Part shown: one piece after another, positions 36,201-47,200 of the stretch
Layout of the letters: the number at the start of each line of letters is the position of its first letter
Position numbering within the stretch: the stretch's first letter is position 1
Source of the DNA: Mesodorylaimus sp. YZB2_4
Lineage: Eukaryota; Nematoda; Enoplea; Dorylaimida; Dorylaimidae
Assembly: GCA_030248295.1 (NCBI GenBank)
Contig: JASANH010001500.1
Span: 16,903 to 80,902, forward strand
Direction of reading: 5' to 3'
Length of the DNA: 64,000 nt
Translations under genes and position numbers: made by a program
Notes under the pieces: model-generated
Seen by the model: only the letters and a program-made list of their open reading frames with translations
Told to the model about the DNA's origin: nothing
The model's database searches: none

Positions 36201-38456
36201 CCTGGGATGGTATTTCGCGAAAGTTTGCTTGGTTAAGGAGATATCGATCAAAATCGTCAACTACTGCAAATTGTGGGCCCTGGCAGCTTAGCATCTGGGT
36301 CCACAAGTTTGATCAGGGAAGAGCCGATCGTGAGGCACCGCGGGTATTAATGGAAGATTTGCTTCTAGGTATTTGATACGACTAATATGTACGATACACT
36401 GCCGATCGATGCCGTTGTGGGACGCTGCTTGGTGCTAGATCCTTACACTTACTGCCAAGGCCGGCCGATGCACCCAACGTACGCCGAGGAGGACGTGTAC
36501 ATTTGCAGCCATCGATTGGACGACAATCAGTGGTTATATAACAATATGCGAGTTCGAAATTTGCATCCGATCTCGAAAAAGCCATATTTGTTCAAGAAAT
36601 TTGACCAAAAACTGCATATCGCGAGAGATTTTACGGTAGGGCGCGTTATTTTAGATTGTGGAAGTTGGTTTTTTATCTTATTCTTGATCTATATTCTTTT
36701 AGCCCTTCCCCCATTTGCTCAACAAATTTGGCGGTCGCAGGGTTTCTGGTGTGAACGTGAAGAATTCCTTAATGACGGGTTCCGAGACAGGTGATTTGGA
36801 GAAGATGGAAGGCGGAGAAAATGTGGAAAGCCAGAAGACTGCGACTGCGCTGGATCTGCAACAAGTAAGTGTCTTTAAAAGGGTATGTCCACTACTGTTA
36901 GTACCGTGTGTGCAAGTCAGCCATGCGAACCTTCCTTGGTTCTCCTCGTCGCTGGCTGTGGGTTTTGTCAATTGAGAGATTGGGCGCTTCTCTGTAAATA
37001 GTGTCTGAGTCAAAATTGAGATTCGCGGAGTAGGTACAGTGCCCTGAGGCCCTACCGGCGCAGAAAGAATGGAGTTGTCTGTTGTCTCACGATCTGTTGT
37101 CTCAGCTACAAGGTGAATTGGTGAAAGAAGCTGCTGTACAGCGCTTGCTTTATGTGAATCATCCATAAAACTAGAGCAGCAATGTTGGGGGGTTTTGAGT
37201 GATCATGTGACAAGAATGTGTCCGGAGAGCAAATTTTGGAAACATTTTAAAATGTCGCCCTGAAGTTTTTGTTGCTGTTGCCTTTCCTCAAATGACATCT
37301 TTATTTTGGTGGGGCTTGAGATGTTAGTGAGATCCGTAATGGTCGACCGCAAAAAATGTCTCCCCCCTTCGACCAGTTCTCCCTGAACCCCTCAAAAGTG
37401 GTCCACCACTTCAGCCATCCGCCCCCTCCAACTCGGTTTTGTGAAATGCATCTTATGTTTTCTTGAGCTTGACGAAGTGCGTTCTTCGAAGACAAATCTT
37501 TTCTAGTGATGGAATGGATTTTTATTTTGTGAAAGCCCCACGAACTTTCCACACAACTTTCCCTTTCTTCTTTAAAAAAATTTTTGTGAGTTGGGCCACG
37601 AGCTTCCCATTTGCTTCACGGGTCTTCCAACCCGTTTTGCCTACAGCTGGCCAGCAGTCATGATATGATAAGCGTAGCGTTCGTTCAGGATCCTGATCCT
37701 GGTCGGGATCGCCCCACCTGAACCCGACCCTCCCGATTGAATGTTGTGGAGATGCTTCGGAAGGGGAAGGGGAGGGGATGGGAATGGGATAGGAATGTTT
37801 TAGTGGGAGGGGGTTACTAAACTGCCATCCTGAGCAGAAACAGAACTGCAGCCTCCCATCCAGTCACGATTGCTGGCCCAAGCAATGTGCGACCAACGGC
37901 TACTGATCGTGAGCCGCCGCGGCTCCCAACTTTTCCCTTTCGGATGCCATTCTACTGTAGTTAGGGATGAACCGAAATTCCATTATCGACCACGAGCTGA
38001 AGAGAAGACACAAAGGTTTTATGGCGCGCATTACTGGTGAAGATAAACAGGTCTTTTTTGCCATCAAAAATTGAAAAATTTGCAGCGGTCGACCATCAGC
38101 TGCCCACCCCCCCCCCCTCGGCTACGGAATTTGACCACCATTTTTGCCATGACAAATCGAAAGTAACTTTCTATTTGTGGCAGTATGTTTTTTCTCGCGA
38201 GTGTCTGGAGTCGAATGAATACGCATACGCGTTTGGCTTCCAGTAAACTGAACTGATTCTGCAGGCCAGTACCTGCTAGCACCTGGTTCACGATAAGGAA
38301 TGGTTTGTAGCACTGGCATGGCTTCATGTAAGATAAGTTTTAGTGTATCAACACTTGACTTTTTTCTAGGCACGTAAGAAACGACGTCGACTCGAAGAAG
38401 TGAGCGAAAATATCGCACAACAATCGAGCCAGCTGGATGGCAGTGTTTCAGGTTAG
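24289..38456 (+). CDS. ASH1-type histone H3K36 methyltransferase, 15 exons
   Basis: Exons: 24289-24815, 24961-25050, 25104-25239, 25297-25345, 25406-25499, 25565-25719, 25853-26262, 27322-27523, 31563-32165, 32227-32439, 34902-35139, 35736-35820, 36369-36635, 36703-36864, 38370-38456. All phases fit; about 1105 residues. ASH1 enzymes dimethylate H3 Lys36 and keep Hox-type genes active. Order seen: a charged N-terminus with two copies of a 60-residue repeat (EAPLANNS); the AWS cysteine cluster (CSCSEKYACGKDCLNR); SET ([29 protein letters not shown]); post-SET (CLCGSENCRG); a decayed bromodomain (NVEAFDADV); a PHD finger (IHCVCGIF, MIQCERCFYWQHVDC); and a BAH domain (VVGRCLVLDPYTYCQGRP). Length is far below vertebrate ASH1L (about 2,970). 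Introns range from 51 bp to 4 kb, and the largest are full of repeats. The exon 3 donor (GTACAA) is weak. Confidence 0.93.
29875..30858 (-). CDS. Rhodopsin-like 7TM receptor, Srsx-like (nested in ASH1)
   Basis: Single exon, 327 residues. Seven hydrophobic spans are visible, starting LICWVIMGFSSVVTNTCVV. The N-terminal NNT could be glycosylated. Cys in VSCLLQM (loop 1) and in HVCYAVV (loop 2) can form the family disulphide. The end of TM3 reads MDRLLAVAAPIMY, in place of DRY, as in nematode Srsx-type and related receptors. TM7 lacks a canonical NPxxY (STSHFFVYY). The C-terminus is short and basic. The ligand is unknown; a chemosensory or peptide role is possible. It lies antisense within ASH1 intron 8. 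The paralogue at 55242-56237 is clearly related along its whole length, so duplication and probably retroposition-free transfer are likely. Confidence 0.8.
   Translation of the reverse strand: MNNTMLALDSLSLQTLRLQVPALICWVIMGFSSVVTNTCVVITITKSTSLHSKFMCSLASLAIADLCGGVFYIIQGTKKIILVILNIPETNTQVSCLLQMFPGIWEPTVSDLMTLAINMDRLLAVAAPIMYATRLRKTYVITLNAVAWIVATAIAVSAFDMANSSKLFHVCYAVVTPDLWFQHLLSSVRIGAGMGNLILFSVTLVLLRYRFEKSKSLSSEERRRVREDLGVNMIKTLGVILVTYALLRWASSVLLTTLLKYLSPTAHITAAAFNALLPCAYSTSHFFVYYTMSSVFRKAFRAVILKRQETSVVRVIPAAPNDSAVRS
31095..31150. other. Inverted repeat upstream of the nested GPCR
   Basis: GTACTTATCGGT (from about 31099) and ACCGATAAGTAC (to about 31146) are exact inverse complements about 24 bases apart, so a hairpin or paired binding site is possible. 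It lies about 240 bp upstream of the nested GPCR start on its coding strand. Confidence 0.45.
33038..33118. other. Imperfect hairpin in ASH1 intron 10
   Basis: TCAGCAGATAAAGCGCGAAAAG and CTTTTCCGTGCTTTATCTGC pair over about 22 bases with one or two mismatches around a loop of roughly 30 bases. Flanks extend the pairing weakly. It could be a small foldback element or a microRNA-like hairpin; nothing decides between these. Confidence 0.4.
33383..34274. mobile_element. Non-autonomous pogo/Tigger-like DNA transposon (892 bp)
   Basis: The two ends are inverted repeats: left CAGTCAACTCCGCATAATTG, right (read inward) CAGTCGACTCCACTTAATTG. A TA dinucleotide flanks each side (33381-33382 and 34275-34276), the target duplication of the Tc1/mariner superfamily. 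CAGT...TTAATTGCATA ends are typical of pogo/Tigger-like elements. The inside has repeated ATCCGATA/ATGCAATTA motifs and no intact transposase, so it needs a helper. It lies in ASH1 intron 10. Confidence 0.75.
34573..34660 (-). repeat. tRNA-like sequence (SINE head or pseudo-tRNA)
   Basis: On the minus strand, GGCGCCGTTGCCAAGCGGGT has a type II tRNA D-arm look (A box GCCAAGCGGG). The 7-base loop CTCTCAC would give anticodon CTC, and the B box is GGTTCGACTCC. Stem pairing in the acceptor and T arms is poor, so an active tRNA is unlikely. It sits in ASH1 intron 10. Confidence 0.4.
35625..35698 (-). repeat. tRNA-like sequence with Pol III terminator
   Basis: On the minus strand an A-box-like TGGCTCGACGG and a B box GGTACGAATCC are at tRNA spacing, followed by a run of T (35612-35618) as a Pol III stop. 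Arm pairing is imperfect. It is probably a pseudo-tRNA or SINE head in ASH1 intron 11. Confidence 0.4.
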
Positions 38457-38771
38457 AGAAGAGTGTTGACTCGTTAGTATGATAACGTCACAGACTACCA
38501 GGCATGGGTTTTGCATTTTCTTAAAAGTACACTTTTTGATCCGAAATGCAGAACTTTTTGTTACTTCGTCTTTGCATATTTGATTAGTAAATGTGTAAAA
38601 TATCCATAAAACAAGTGGTCAGCGCGATTTCTGAAACGGCCTGCCGTTGTGGATGCGGTCGTGCATGGGGTATTCGTCAGCTTCATTTAATGTTGTGCCC
38701 CCATTCGTAGTGGGCTCGTCCTCGACTGTGCTCGGGGATTGTCGGAAGAGTACTCTTAAAGGAAGCTGCTT

Positions 38772-41480
38772 TCAAGAAGGCAGCCTGGTGTTGGTGAATA
38801 GGTTACTGTACCTTTTTCTAACGTGGCCGCAACAGGCCTCGGGTGCTACTAAAGCCCATAAATAGACGAGCACGCACAAGGCGCCGGATGCCAACTTCAC
38901 CCACACGGCCGCCCAGTTTTTTGTCAATGTGACAATGGTGGCTGTTTCGGGCCTGAAGACACAAAGTGGTACTTAAAAGAGGAGAATAAGGCAACTAGTT
39001 GGACGTACCTGTACCAATTGGTTAACTGCATCATGACGTAGAGAACAGCAAGGAAATATACAAAGTGGAAGAATGAGTAGGAGTAGACAACACCGTCCAC
39101 CTCGTTACGAACCACTGCTTGGCCACCAGTAGCCGATGTTGCCTTCGGGCATTGACCCAGGTTGGCACAGCACTCGTCCGATCGTGGCACATTGGCGTAA
39201 ATCCCCAAATGACGGGCGTTGAGTGTGCTTCGGATGCTGGAAATAGGGGGGAGGGGGGATGAAAATGATGGGCGATTGATGAAAAGTGATTAGCTTACCT
39301 GGCGTAGACAGTCAGTAGGACCATAACCAAGAGGCTGACATAAGATACAATGGTTTCGTGACGGGTAAAAAGCTCGGAGGAAGGACTTCCACATTTCGAA
39401 TCCTCAACTAGAAAACTAAAGCTTCGACGCGAAGAGGCAGTCGAGGAGTCGGCAGTGAAATTGGGCATGAAATCAGTGGCATTAGTCAGATCGGAATGGG
39501 CAAGAACAGTTGGAGTGGGAGATGTGGTCGGACTGATTGTCGGTTCGCTGGATAATGCTGACCACGTTATGAACGTGAGGTAGGCCGACATGAAACCGGA
39601 TTGGAAGAAGGCACCGTCGATGTTGCCCATGACTGAAATACAACAGACCACAACAGGTGGAGATTCCGTTGACCCAAGAGATCGATCAGGACTGTAGCCT
39701 TCGTTTAGGATCGGGAGGGACTGCGTAGACTGATTACAGGCTCTTTGGCAGTAGACAATACTCTGTAATTCGAAAAACCTCATCGATCCCGTCCAGGAAG
39801 TTGTGCAGGATGAGGCAAGCAATCCAGCGCTTCTGCCAGGCTGATTTCCGTTCCTGCATTCATAGTGTTAAATAGGTTAAGCTTTACACTGCCTTGATGC
39901 TGATACTATTGCGTGAGTTTTTGGCTCCCTCACAGCCATCCACGCATGACACGACCGGTTCATACTGCATTACACTACTCCCCCTCCCCATGTCTGTGCT
40001 ACTCGTAGCTGGCATTAGCCAAAGTGGCTTTGGTGGTTTTTGAATCCCGGCCCACGGGATAAAGGTCGGGCTCCTTTGTCTCTGGAATGCCCACGACAGG
40101 ACCTCGCTATACATAAAGTATCAAACTTACAGCCAATCTGATATCAAATAGGGACACTGACCGAAGGCTACACGGCTGGTGATCAAACAAGGGGTGGCAG
40201 TCAGAGTGAAAATCTCACCTTTTTTGAAACAGGGCAAAATTGAGAAGAAAATAACCAAAACGCAGCAACCAGCGCTGGCCAGAACGAATGCCTTGTTCCA
40301 AATGCATTCATCGGAGAGGGCGTAATTGAAGAATAGATAAATATGCCCAACGATGCAGGCCAACACGGACAGCACACCGCCAGAGACCAAGAGGAAGTGA
40401 TAGCAGAACCAACGACTCGATGTGGCATCTCGGCTTCGTCGCAACCTGAATGTGGAAACGTATTAGCTCTGACAAGACCTATTTGAATTTCCCGCTTGGT
40501 TGCTTATGACAAAGTAACCTTAGTAGGGCAAGCATAGATGGATGCAATGTATTTACAAGTTTTATCTTTTTGGTTGCTTGCGTCCTCAATGCCTAGCCTG
40601 ACGACACCTGCTTGGTGTCTCCTTGTCAGTGGAAGGAAAACTTCGTCTGATCTTTGTATGCCCATGGCAGGACCTCCATACGCAAAGTGACAGACTTACA
40701 GTCTATCAGATATCAAATGCGTAAAATCGACCAACAATATCATTTGAATGACGATAAAGGCGAACGAGGCGGCGAAAGCACAGTAGAAGATTCCTAGAAT
40801 CAAAATGCCCAAATTCATGCTTTCCCAACACCCCCTCCCCAACTTACCCACCCGCGCAAGCTCGGTTCGATCGCTAGGTATCAAAAACATTGCCCAAACT
40901 GCCGTAACTAGCACTCCGATTTTAATAATCCAGCATCCATTGTGAAGTCCAGCTCGCCAACTGAGACTCGTCGATACTCCGAATTCAAGAATGGAAAAAA
41001 ATAGAAAAAACATTGCCACAATCGCACCCGTCCTGTACACGGCCAAATACCCAAAGGCTAAACTGCAGTCGTCATTCAGGGCCAAAGCGGGACAGCTTAG
41101 ACCCAACTCAGGGAGCTGAAAGAAGAATCTCGTTTCTCCCAGGATCTCGACCAAAGCTGGGCACTTTGAAAATATACAAGATTTGATCAAGCAGCTTACA
41201 ATTTTTAACAAAAATTGAGCAACATCTGGTGTCATCATGAGACAGCTGACGATGATGTAGATCAGAAGAATGGAAGTGTAGGCCAGTCGGGCACTCGTCG
41301 ATTCACGCACGGCCGGGAAGCACGAACAGCAAAGTCGGCAACCAGCACAGCCAAGGCAACATTTCAACTAAAAATGGATATAATCAAAGAATTCTTTTCG
41401 ACTTTGATCGACTTTACCTGAGCCAGACAACAATTGCCGCCCATTTCCTCTTCAGTCCGCGTTGAGCTACGGTTAGACAT
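38772..41480 (-). CDS. SERINC/TMS1 family multipass membrane protein, 6 exons
   Basis: Exons are 41480-41418, 41367-40700, 40445-40219, 39632-39299, 39236-39009 and 38952-38772. Phases agree; about 566 residues, somewhat longer than usual. SERINCs are about 10-TM proteins linked to serine incorporation into lipids and to lipid scrambling. Family marks: [20 protein letters not shown] near the start; [66 protein letters not shown] followed by TNWY; and [17 protein letters not shown] near the end. The insert after SALSSEP (about 45 residues, Ser/Thr-rich) is longer than in many members. Intron 3 contains a copy of the exon 2 end (see findings). Head-to-tail spacing to membrane protein B is about 550 bp. 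Confidence 0.93.
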
Positions 41481-42032
41481 GACAAAGTACAAAAAAGGGA
41501 AACGACCAATCGAATCGATTAGATTGGCCGACACCCGGCTGGTACGAATTTGTGTACGTCTGGCCTCGTGCCTTCACAATATTGACACTACGAGGAAGAG
41601 GTGGGCAGGTGCGAGTGAGGTAGGCCAGGCCAGAACTTTACGCCGTCCTCGGACTGCGTTGATTGGTTACCGCGGAAAGTGTGCTCGAGTCAGCTGTTGG
41701 GGCACAGCACAAACTCCTATGCGCTTCCCTAAATGGCATGCATGAGTCATGGAATGTGCAAAACGGATGCGCCGAGTAGAGTGGAGAACGGGTGATGGCG
41801 GCAGTTGCCACGTGACTCAAGGACAGTTCTAATCAGACACGTCCACAACGTTACTCTTGCTGAACCGACGCCTTGCTTTCTCTATACAGAACCAAAGCCG
41901 ATGGGTGGATTCGTACCGTGCATCATAATCGCTTTATTAGTTCAATGTGGACACTTACTCTCACTCGTCAGATTTCTAACGACAACTCTACCACAGGCGA
42001 ATCACAGAAAAACTAACATTGACGTGCACGTT

Positions 42033-42631
42033 TCACTTCTTCGATTCTCCCATGACGAAACTCTGAAACGGTGGGGCTTCGTGCAGGGTAGTCGGTGGTG
42101 GTTGAATACTGATCGGCGTCTTGGCTGTAGCTGGCAGTTGCTCAAGTTGAGAATTGGATGGGGCGGGAATCGGAGGAGTTTGTACTGCATTGGGGGCTGC
42201 CACATTTTTGGAACTCATTGTCTGACGCTTCGACTGGTCCCTCGTTGTCGTAAGGCCGGCGGCTGCACTGCTGTCAAGCTGGAAGAAGCACCGAAAAACC
42301 ATTTCAAGGCTCGTCTTCTCAAGCAAGTTCGAGAACTTACGCTATTAACACTCTGAGCCAGTTTATTACCATCAAGTTTCATCGACTGTGGAGTTGTTCC
42401 TGTAGATTCTTTTCCTTTTTCTTGATTTCCTGGAATCGGCGCTGCTTCTGGCACCCGGACTGCGTTCTTCTCATCTTGGCAGCAACCGCAATTCAAGAGC
42501 GTTATGACGGCAACAGCGACGATAAATAAGGAACTTGCGATTAATCCAGTTCCAATCTCGATCGATCGAGTTTGATCAGTCTTCAATAAATCATCATCTT
42601 CGACCCACGGTAGCGATGCTATCGGAGCCAT
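42033..42631 (-). CDS. Small single-pass membrane protein B, paralogue of A
   Basis: Exons are 42631-42341 and 42278-42033, phase 0, 178 residues; the intron is only 62 bp. The layout matches protein A: short N-terminus (MAPIASLPWVEDDD), one hydrophobic span (IGTGLIASSLFIVAVAVITL) ending LLNCGCC, a hydrophilic tail, splice after NKLAQSVNS (A: GKLFRSHS), then DSSAAAGLTTT and TPISIQPPPTTLHEAPPF in exon 2. I know of no named family with these marks. Cysteines next to the membrane could be palmitoylated, and the PPP tail could bind SH3 or WW domains; both are inference. It is 550 bp upstream of SERINC on the same strand. Confidence 0.78.
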
Positions 42632-44270
42632 TCCTAGCTATCGACCCGCACCGTCGTCCTGCTCCAACAGCAGTACCTACGTGAAATGCACGCAAGCGAT
42701 CTTTGCGATGGCACGGCACCCGCCAATCAGAGTTGAACTGCCTACCTTTACACTGCCTCGTCGTTGCTTGGCGCAGTTGACAGTTCCTCGCCGATTGGCT
42801 AAAGAGTACAAAGCTGCATCGATAGAATGCCAGAAGGGGATAAGTGTGAGGTGGCTAAATTTAGGCTTGAACTACGATTGTACAGGTCAAAAAGGGTATT
42901 TCGGGCACCCATTACGCCGCGCAAAGCAAGCGTAATTTCAACACAAAACCAAAAGCTATTTACTGCTAAATAGACTGATGATCCTCTTACCGCTTCTGGT
43001 GTAAATAGTTTTGCAAGTAAGGGTTTTCGCGTACTGGACTCGAGGGTTGAATTTAAAAACCAAATGCCCACAGCATATTATTTCCCGATCCGAGATCTCT
43101 GACACTGTTTGGAGATACTGGAAACACATACAGTATTTTGAATGTGCCCATAAAAAACAGAAATTTCTTGTCGAGAGCGTGGGAGATATGCCGTCGAAAC
43201 AATAATCACAATGGAAGCGGCACCCATAACGCCCGCGTCCGTCGAAGAGCTCCACGTCCACTGATAATCTGAAGGTGCAGTTGTAGCCAGCACCCCTAGC
43301 GGTTGGAAGTAATCGATACGCTCCCCTGGCTGGGACGTCAACCTCTTCGGTTGATGTTTCTAGGTCAGGTGCAGTCGCGAGACTTGCCTACCTCCAATCG
43401 GAGTTTTGTGGCCCAGAGCCTTCGCTCCCGACTGCCTGCCGCCGCCTGGGTGCGCTGGTTACACAGTACAGTGCAGTGCATTTTCCAAAGTGTGTTGCAT
43501 CATGTGATCTGCCCACCGAAACTTCCAAGTCCATCGTTAATGGATTCTATGCGTTTAGTATGAGATATAATATCCACGGGTTGATCATGGCAAAGATACT
43601 GTACCGGCGCGGATACCCTGCACCTCTGCAACAGTGTAAAGACAGAATAGTGCCGAGCTATCGAATTAGTCGGAGCTGTCAGCTGAGCCGACGATGAGAT
43701 GCAGTCAGATTGCGTATCTACCCTGTCTCATATTAAATGGCTTGGCAGCCGAGGTGCAATGTGGATGGCCCTAGTGTGGTCGTGCGGTCGTCAGTTGGGC
43801 CGCCCTAGTAAACGGATCCCTCTTTTATTCGTTGAGGGTCAGCCATGATTGAGTGGCAGAGTGGGAAGGTCTACATAATAAGCGTGGATATTTTTATCCG
43901 CATCTATCGGCCGTTGGTGATTAAACTACACGAGCTGTCGTGCACTGCGTGGCGTGCGTTCCTGAGGTTTTAGCCCCCATCTGGCAAGTCCTCGTTCACC
44001 CTGCATCCGGACGGGCTGAGGATTACACTCGCATTTGGCTGATCAAGTGCTCATGTTTCCGAATGTCCTCAGCTACCACCATAAGACATTCTTGAGCCGT
44101 TATTATGTCACCCATGACATTACAAACCATAGAACGCCAACATCACTCATGAGAGCACACGAAAGCTCCAATACAAAACGGGTGCACATAACGAGAGGTC
44201 CGCAATCACACTACGAATATATCCCGTACAAGCAAATGCTACTGTTTACTCCGATCGCCATCACAGAACC
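42632..44270. other. Intergenic with a dispersed repeat
   Basis: No gene is seen. The block about 43320-43470 (ACGTCAACCTCTTCGGTTGA..., then CGCCTGGGTGCGCTGGT) repeats the sequence at 13125-13265. CCAAT boxes near 42725 and 42795 probably belong to the promoter of membrane protein B. Confidence 0.5.
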
Positions 44271-47200
44271 TTACAAACCCTTGGCGATCAACCGATCATA
44301 GGCGGGCAAAGTCAAGAAATCGGGGAGTTCCTTAGCGTCGATCAGCTCCCTCAAAAGATCACCAGCTTCTTTCAACGTATCACTGCTATCCTGTTTGGAT
44401 TTCTTGTCCTTCTTGGCCGCTTCCACTATCTTGGCCCACTTGACCGTTTCTTCACCAATGACCCTCTTGATCATTTCTTGGCTGATGACACGGCCGTCGT
44501 CCAGCTTGCCATTATGGTGCACCCACTGCCACAACTGGGAACGACTTATCTCGGCTGTAGCTGCGTCTTCCATCAGGTTGAACAAGGGCACGCATCCTTG
44601 ACCGCGCAACCACGATTCCAAGTATCCCAATGTGACACTGATGTTACGTCGCAAGCCTTCTTCCGTTCGGGCACCATCGGGCACACGCAACAGATCCTGG
44701 GCTGTCGGCACTGGCATACTCGATGCATCAGTTTTGCTGACTTGGTTGGGGGTGGGCATGAATCGATCGAAGACATTGGAGGCCAGGTGGACCAAACCCG
44801 GATGCGCTACCCAAGTGCCATCGTGACCATCGGATGCTTCGCGCTCCTTGTCTTTGCGTACTGCTTCCAAAGCGGCCTCGTTGACTTTCGGATCATTTTT
44901 GACAGGGATAAATGCAGCCATTCCGCCCATCGCGTGTGCTCCGCGTCTAAAGGGGGATACAGTACTGTTCAGAAACATTTTGTCAGATCCTACCCTCCCC
45001 CCCCCATCTGACCCAAGAAAGCACCTACCTGTGGCACGTGCGAATGATAAACTTGCTGTAACTTCTCATGAAGGGCGTTTCCATCGTGATAAGGGATCGA
45101 TCCGGGAGCAAATATTGGGGATGATTCCTGAAAGTCTTGATGTAACTAAAGATGTAATCCCATCGTCCGCAATTCAGTCCAGTGATATGGTCCCTCAGTG
45201 CGTGTAAGATTTCGTCGGCTTCGAAAGTGGCCAAGATATGTTCGATGAGTACAGTGGCCTTGATGCTTCCTTTCGGCAAATTTAAATAATCTTGAGCGTA
45301 CAAGAAGACATCGTTCCACAGTTCGGCCTCGTGATAGCTTTGCATCTTCGGCAGATAGAAATAAGGACCGGTGTGACGATTCAGCAATTCGCGGCCATTG
45401 TGGAACAAGTACAATCCAAAATCGAACAGCGATCCCGACATATGCGAACTGTTTCCTGTTTCATCCTTGATCAACACGTGTTTTTCGGGCAAGTGCCAAC
45501 CTCGAGGACGTACCAAAAGGACAGCCGTCTTCTCAGAAAGCAGGTATCGTTTCTTGGTTTGAGGATCGACATAATCGATATTTCGACGAACAGCATCCAT
45601 CAGATTACGTTGGCCGTCGATTTGATTTCTCCACGTGGGAGTGTTGCTGTCCTCGAAATCGGCCATGAACGTGCGGGCACCCGAATTCAACGCATTGATG
45701 ACCATCTTTCTGTCCACTGGCCCAGTGATCTCTACGCGACGATCTTGCAAATCGTTTGGAACACTTGCAACTTTCCAATTGTCCTCTCGGATCTGAAAAA
45801 ATCTAACTGCATGTGAGACATGGTGCGCGTGAACAGACATCACCCCTGCCTCTATGTTTTAGCACTTGGTGCTCGAATTAGTGGGGGTATACCCAGAGTG
45901 CAAGATTTGGTCGGGTGCTTACACTGGTGGCACTTACTCTGTCACGCCGTCAACGCGCACATCACGCTCCAAGCCAAGTGCAAGCAGGCCTATATTTGAC
46001 GCAACCACTGGTTTGCATGCCATTTGTGTACGAAATGGCAAGTCTAATCTAAGATACAGTAGCTTCGTCTACTAGCATTCTAGCAGATCATGCCCAACCA
46101 GCAAGCAAGCACGAAGAGTCGCAGTCATCTCGGCTTGACTTGACTTGACTTGCTCGAGTGATTTGGCGACGTCGACGTGTCTGGTTCGCGGAAGACCATT
46201 TTCAATAATAGTATGTATACTGTATTTATTTCGCTTTGTCCGCACTCAAAGAACGGCATAACAGAAAAGCACACAATTGGGGACCGATCATAGAAGATAA
46301 TAGGCTAACCACCGGACCGAAATCACCCAAAGTTCCCATCCCCAAGCGGATAGTAAGGTTACGAAAGAAGAACACCTCGAGTTAGGGAAGGGTAAGTAGG
46401 CACTCAAAAATAGAACTCCGTTTTAGTGTACTCCGTAGGGTCCTTCTGCACTGTACACATATAATCATATTATTCAGGCGCTTCAGCCTTGTATGCTAAC
46501 CTGCGTCGTGGTTTTTAGGAAATGGGGTGATTGCGAACCGTCGTCGATATCCAATTGACGTTCTTCGCGGGCAGCCAGCAGACTTTGCCTCCTCGATTCG
46601 AATTTGTTGTGCAGAGAGACGAGGAATTTCTTGGCATCGGGGGTCAAGATCGCATCATCGCCGGCTTTCAAAGGCAAGGTGGTCTCGAACTGACCTTGGA
46701 CATTCTCGATTGGGGACTGGGCGTGCATGCGTGCCGATGTGTGATACTGCCGGGCTGGGCGGACTTGGAAGGGATCGTAGCTTGTGCCGATTGGACGGTT
46801 GGCGTAGGAGAGAGGAATTGGCGGCTCGACCGGCTTTTCTTTCGGTTTTTCCTTCTGAGCTGCAGAGTCGACGGCGGCTGATAACGTTTCTTTGATCTTT
46901 TGGTTGAACTGCGCAGTTTCGGTCGATTCAGCCATGGCTGTCGTGGAGGCTTGGCCACCGCCCGCGGCCAAGGATACTTGATCGAAGTAGCCGGTGCCGA
47001 CTTCGCGTTGATGGTTAATGGCCGTGTATCCGTAGCGAGCCAGAGCGAATTCGGCTTGTTGCATACGACTGTAAGCGGCCATACCTCGGTCCTTGTAGTC
47101 CAAGGCCAGTTGGAACATGCTGTAGTTGATGGCGTGGAAGCCAGCCAAGGTGACGAACTGGAACTTATAGCCCATGGCGCCGATCTCTTTTTGGAACTGG

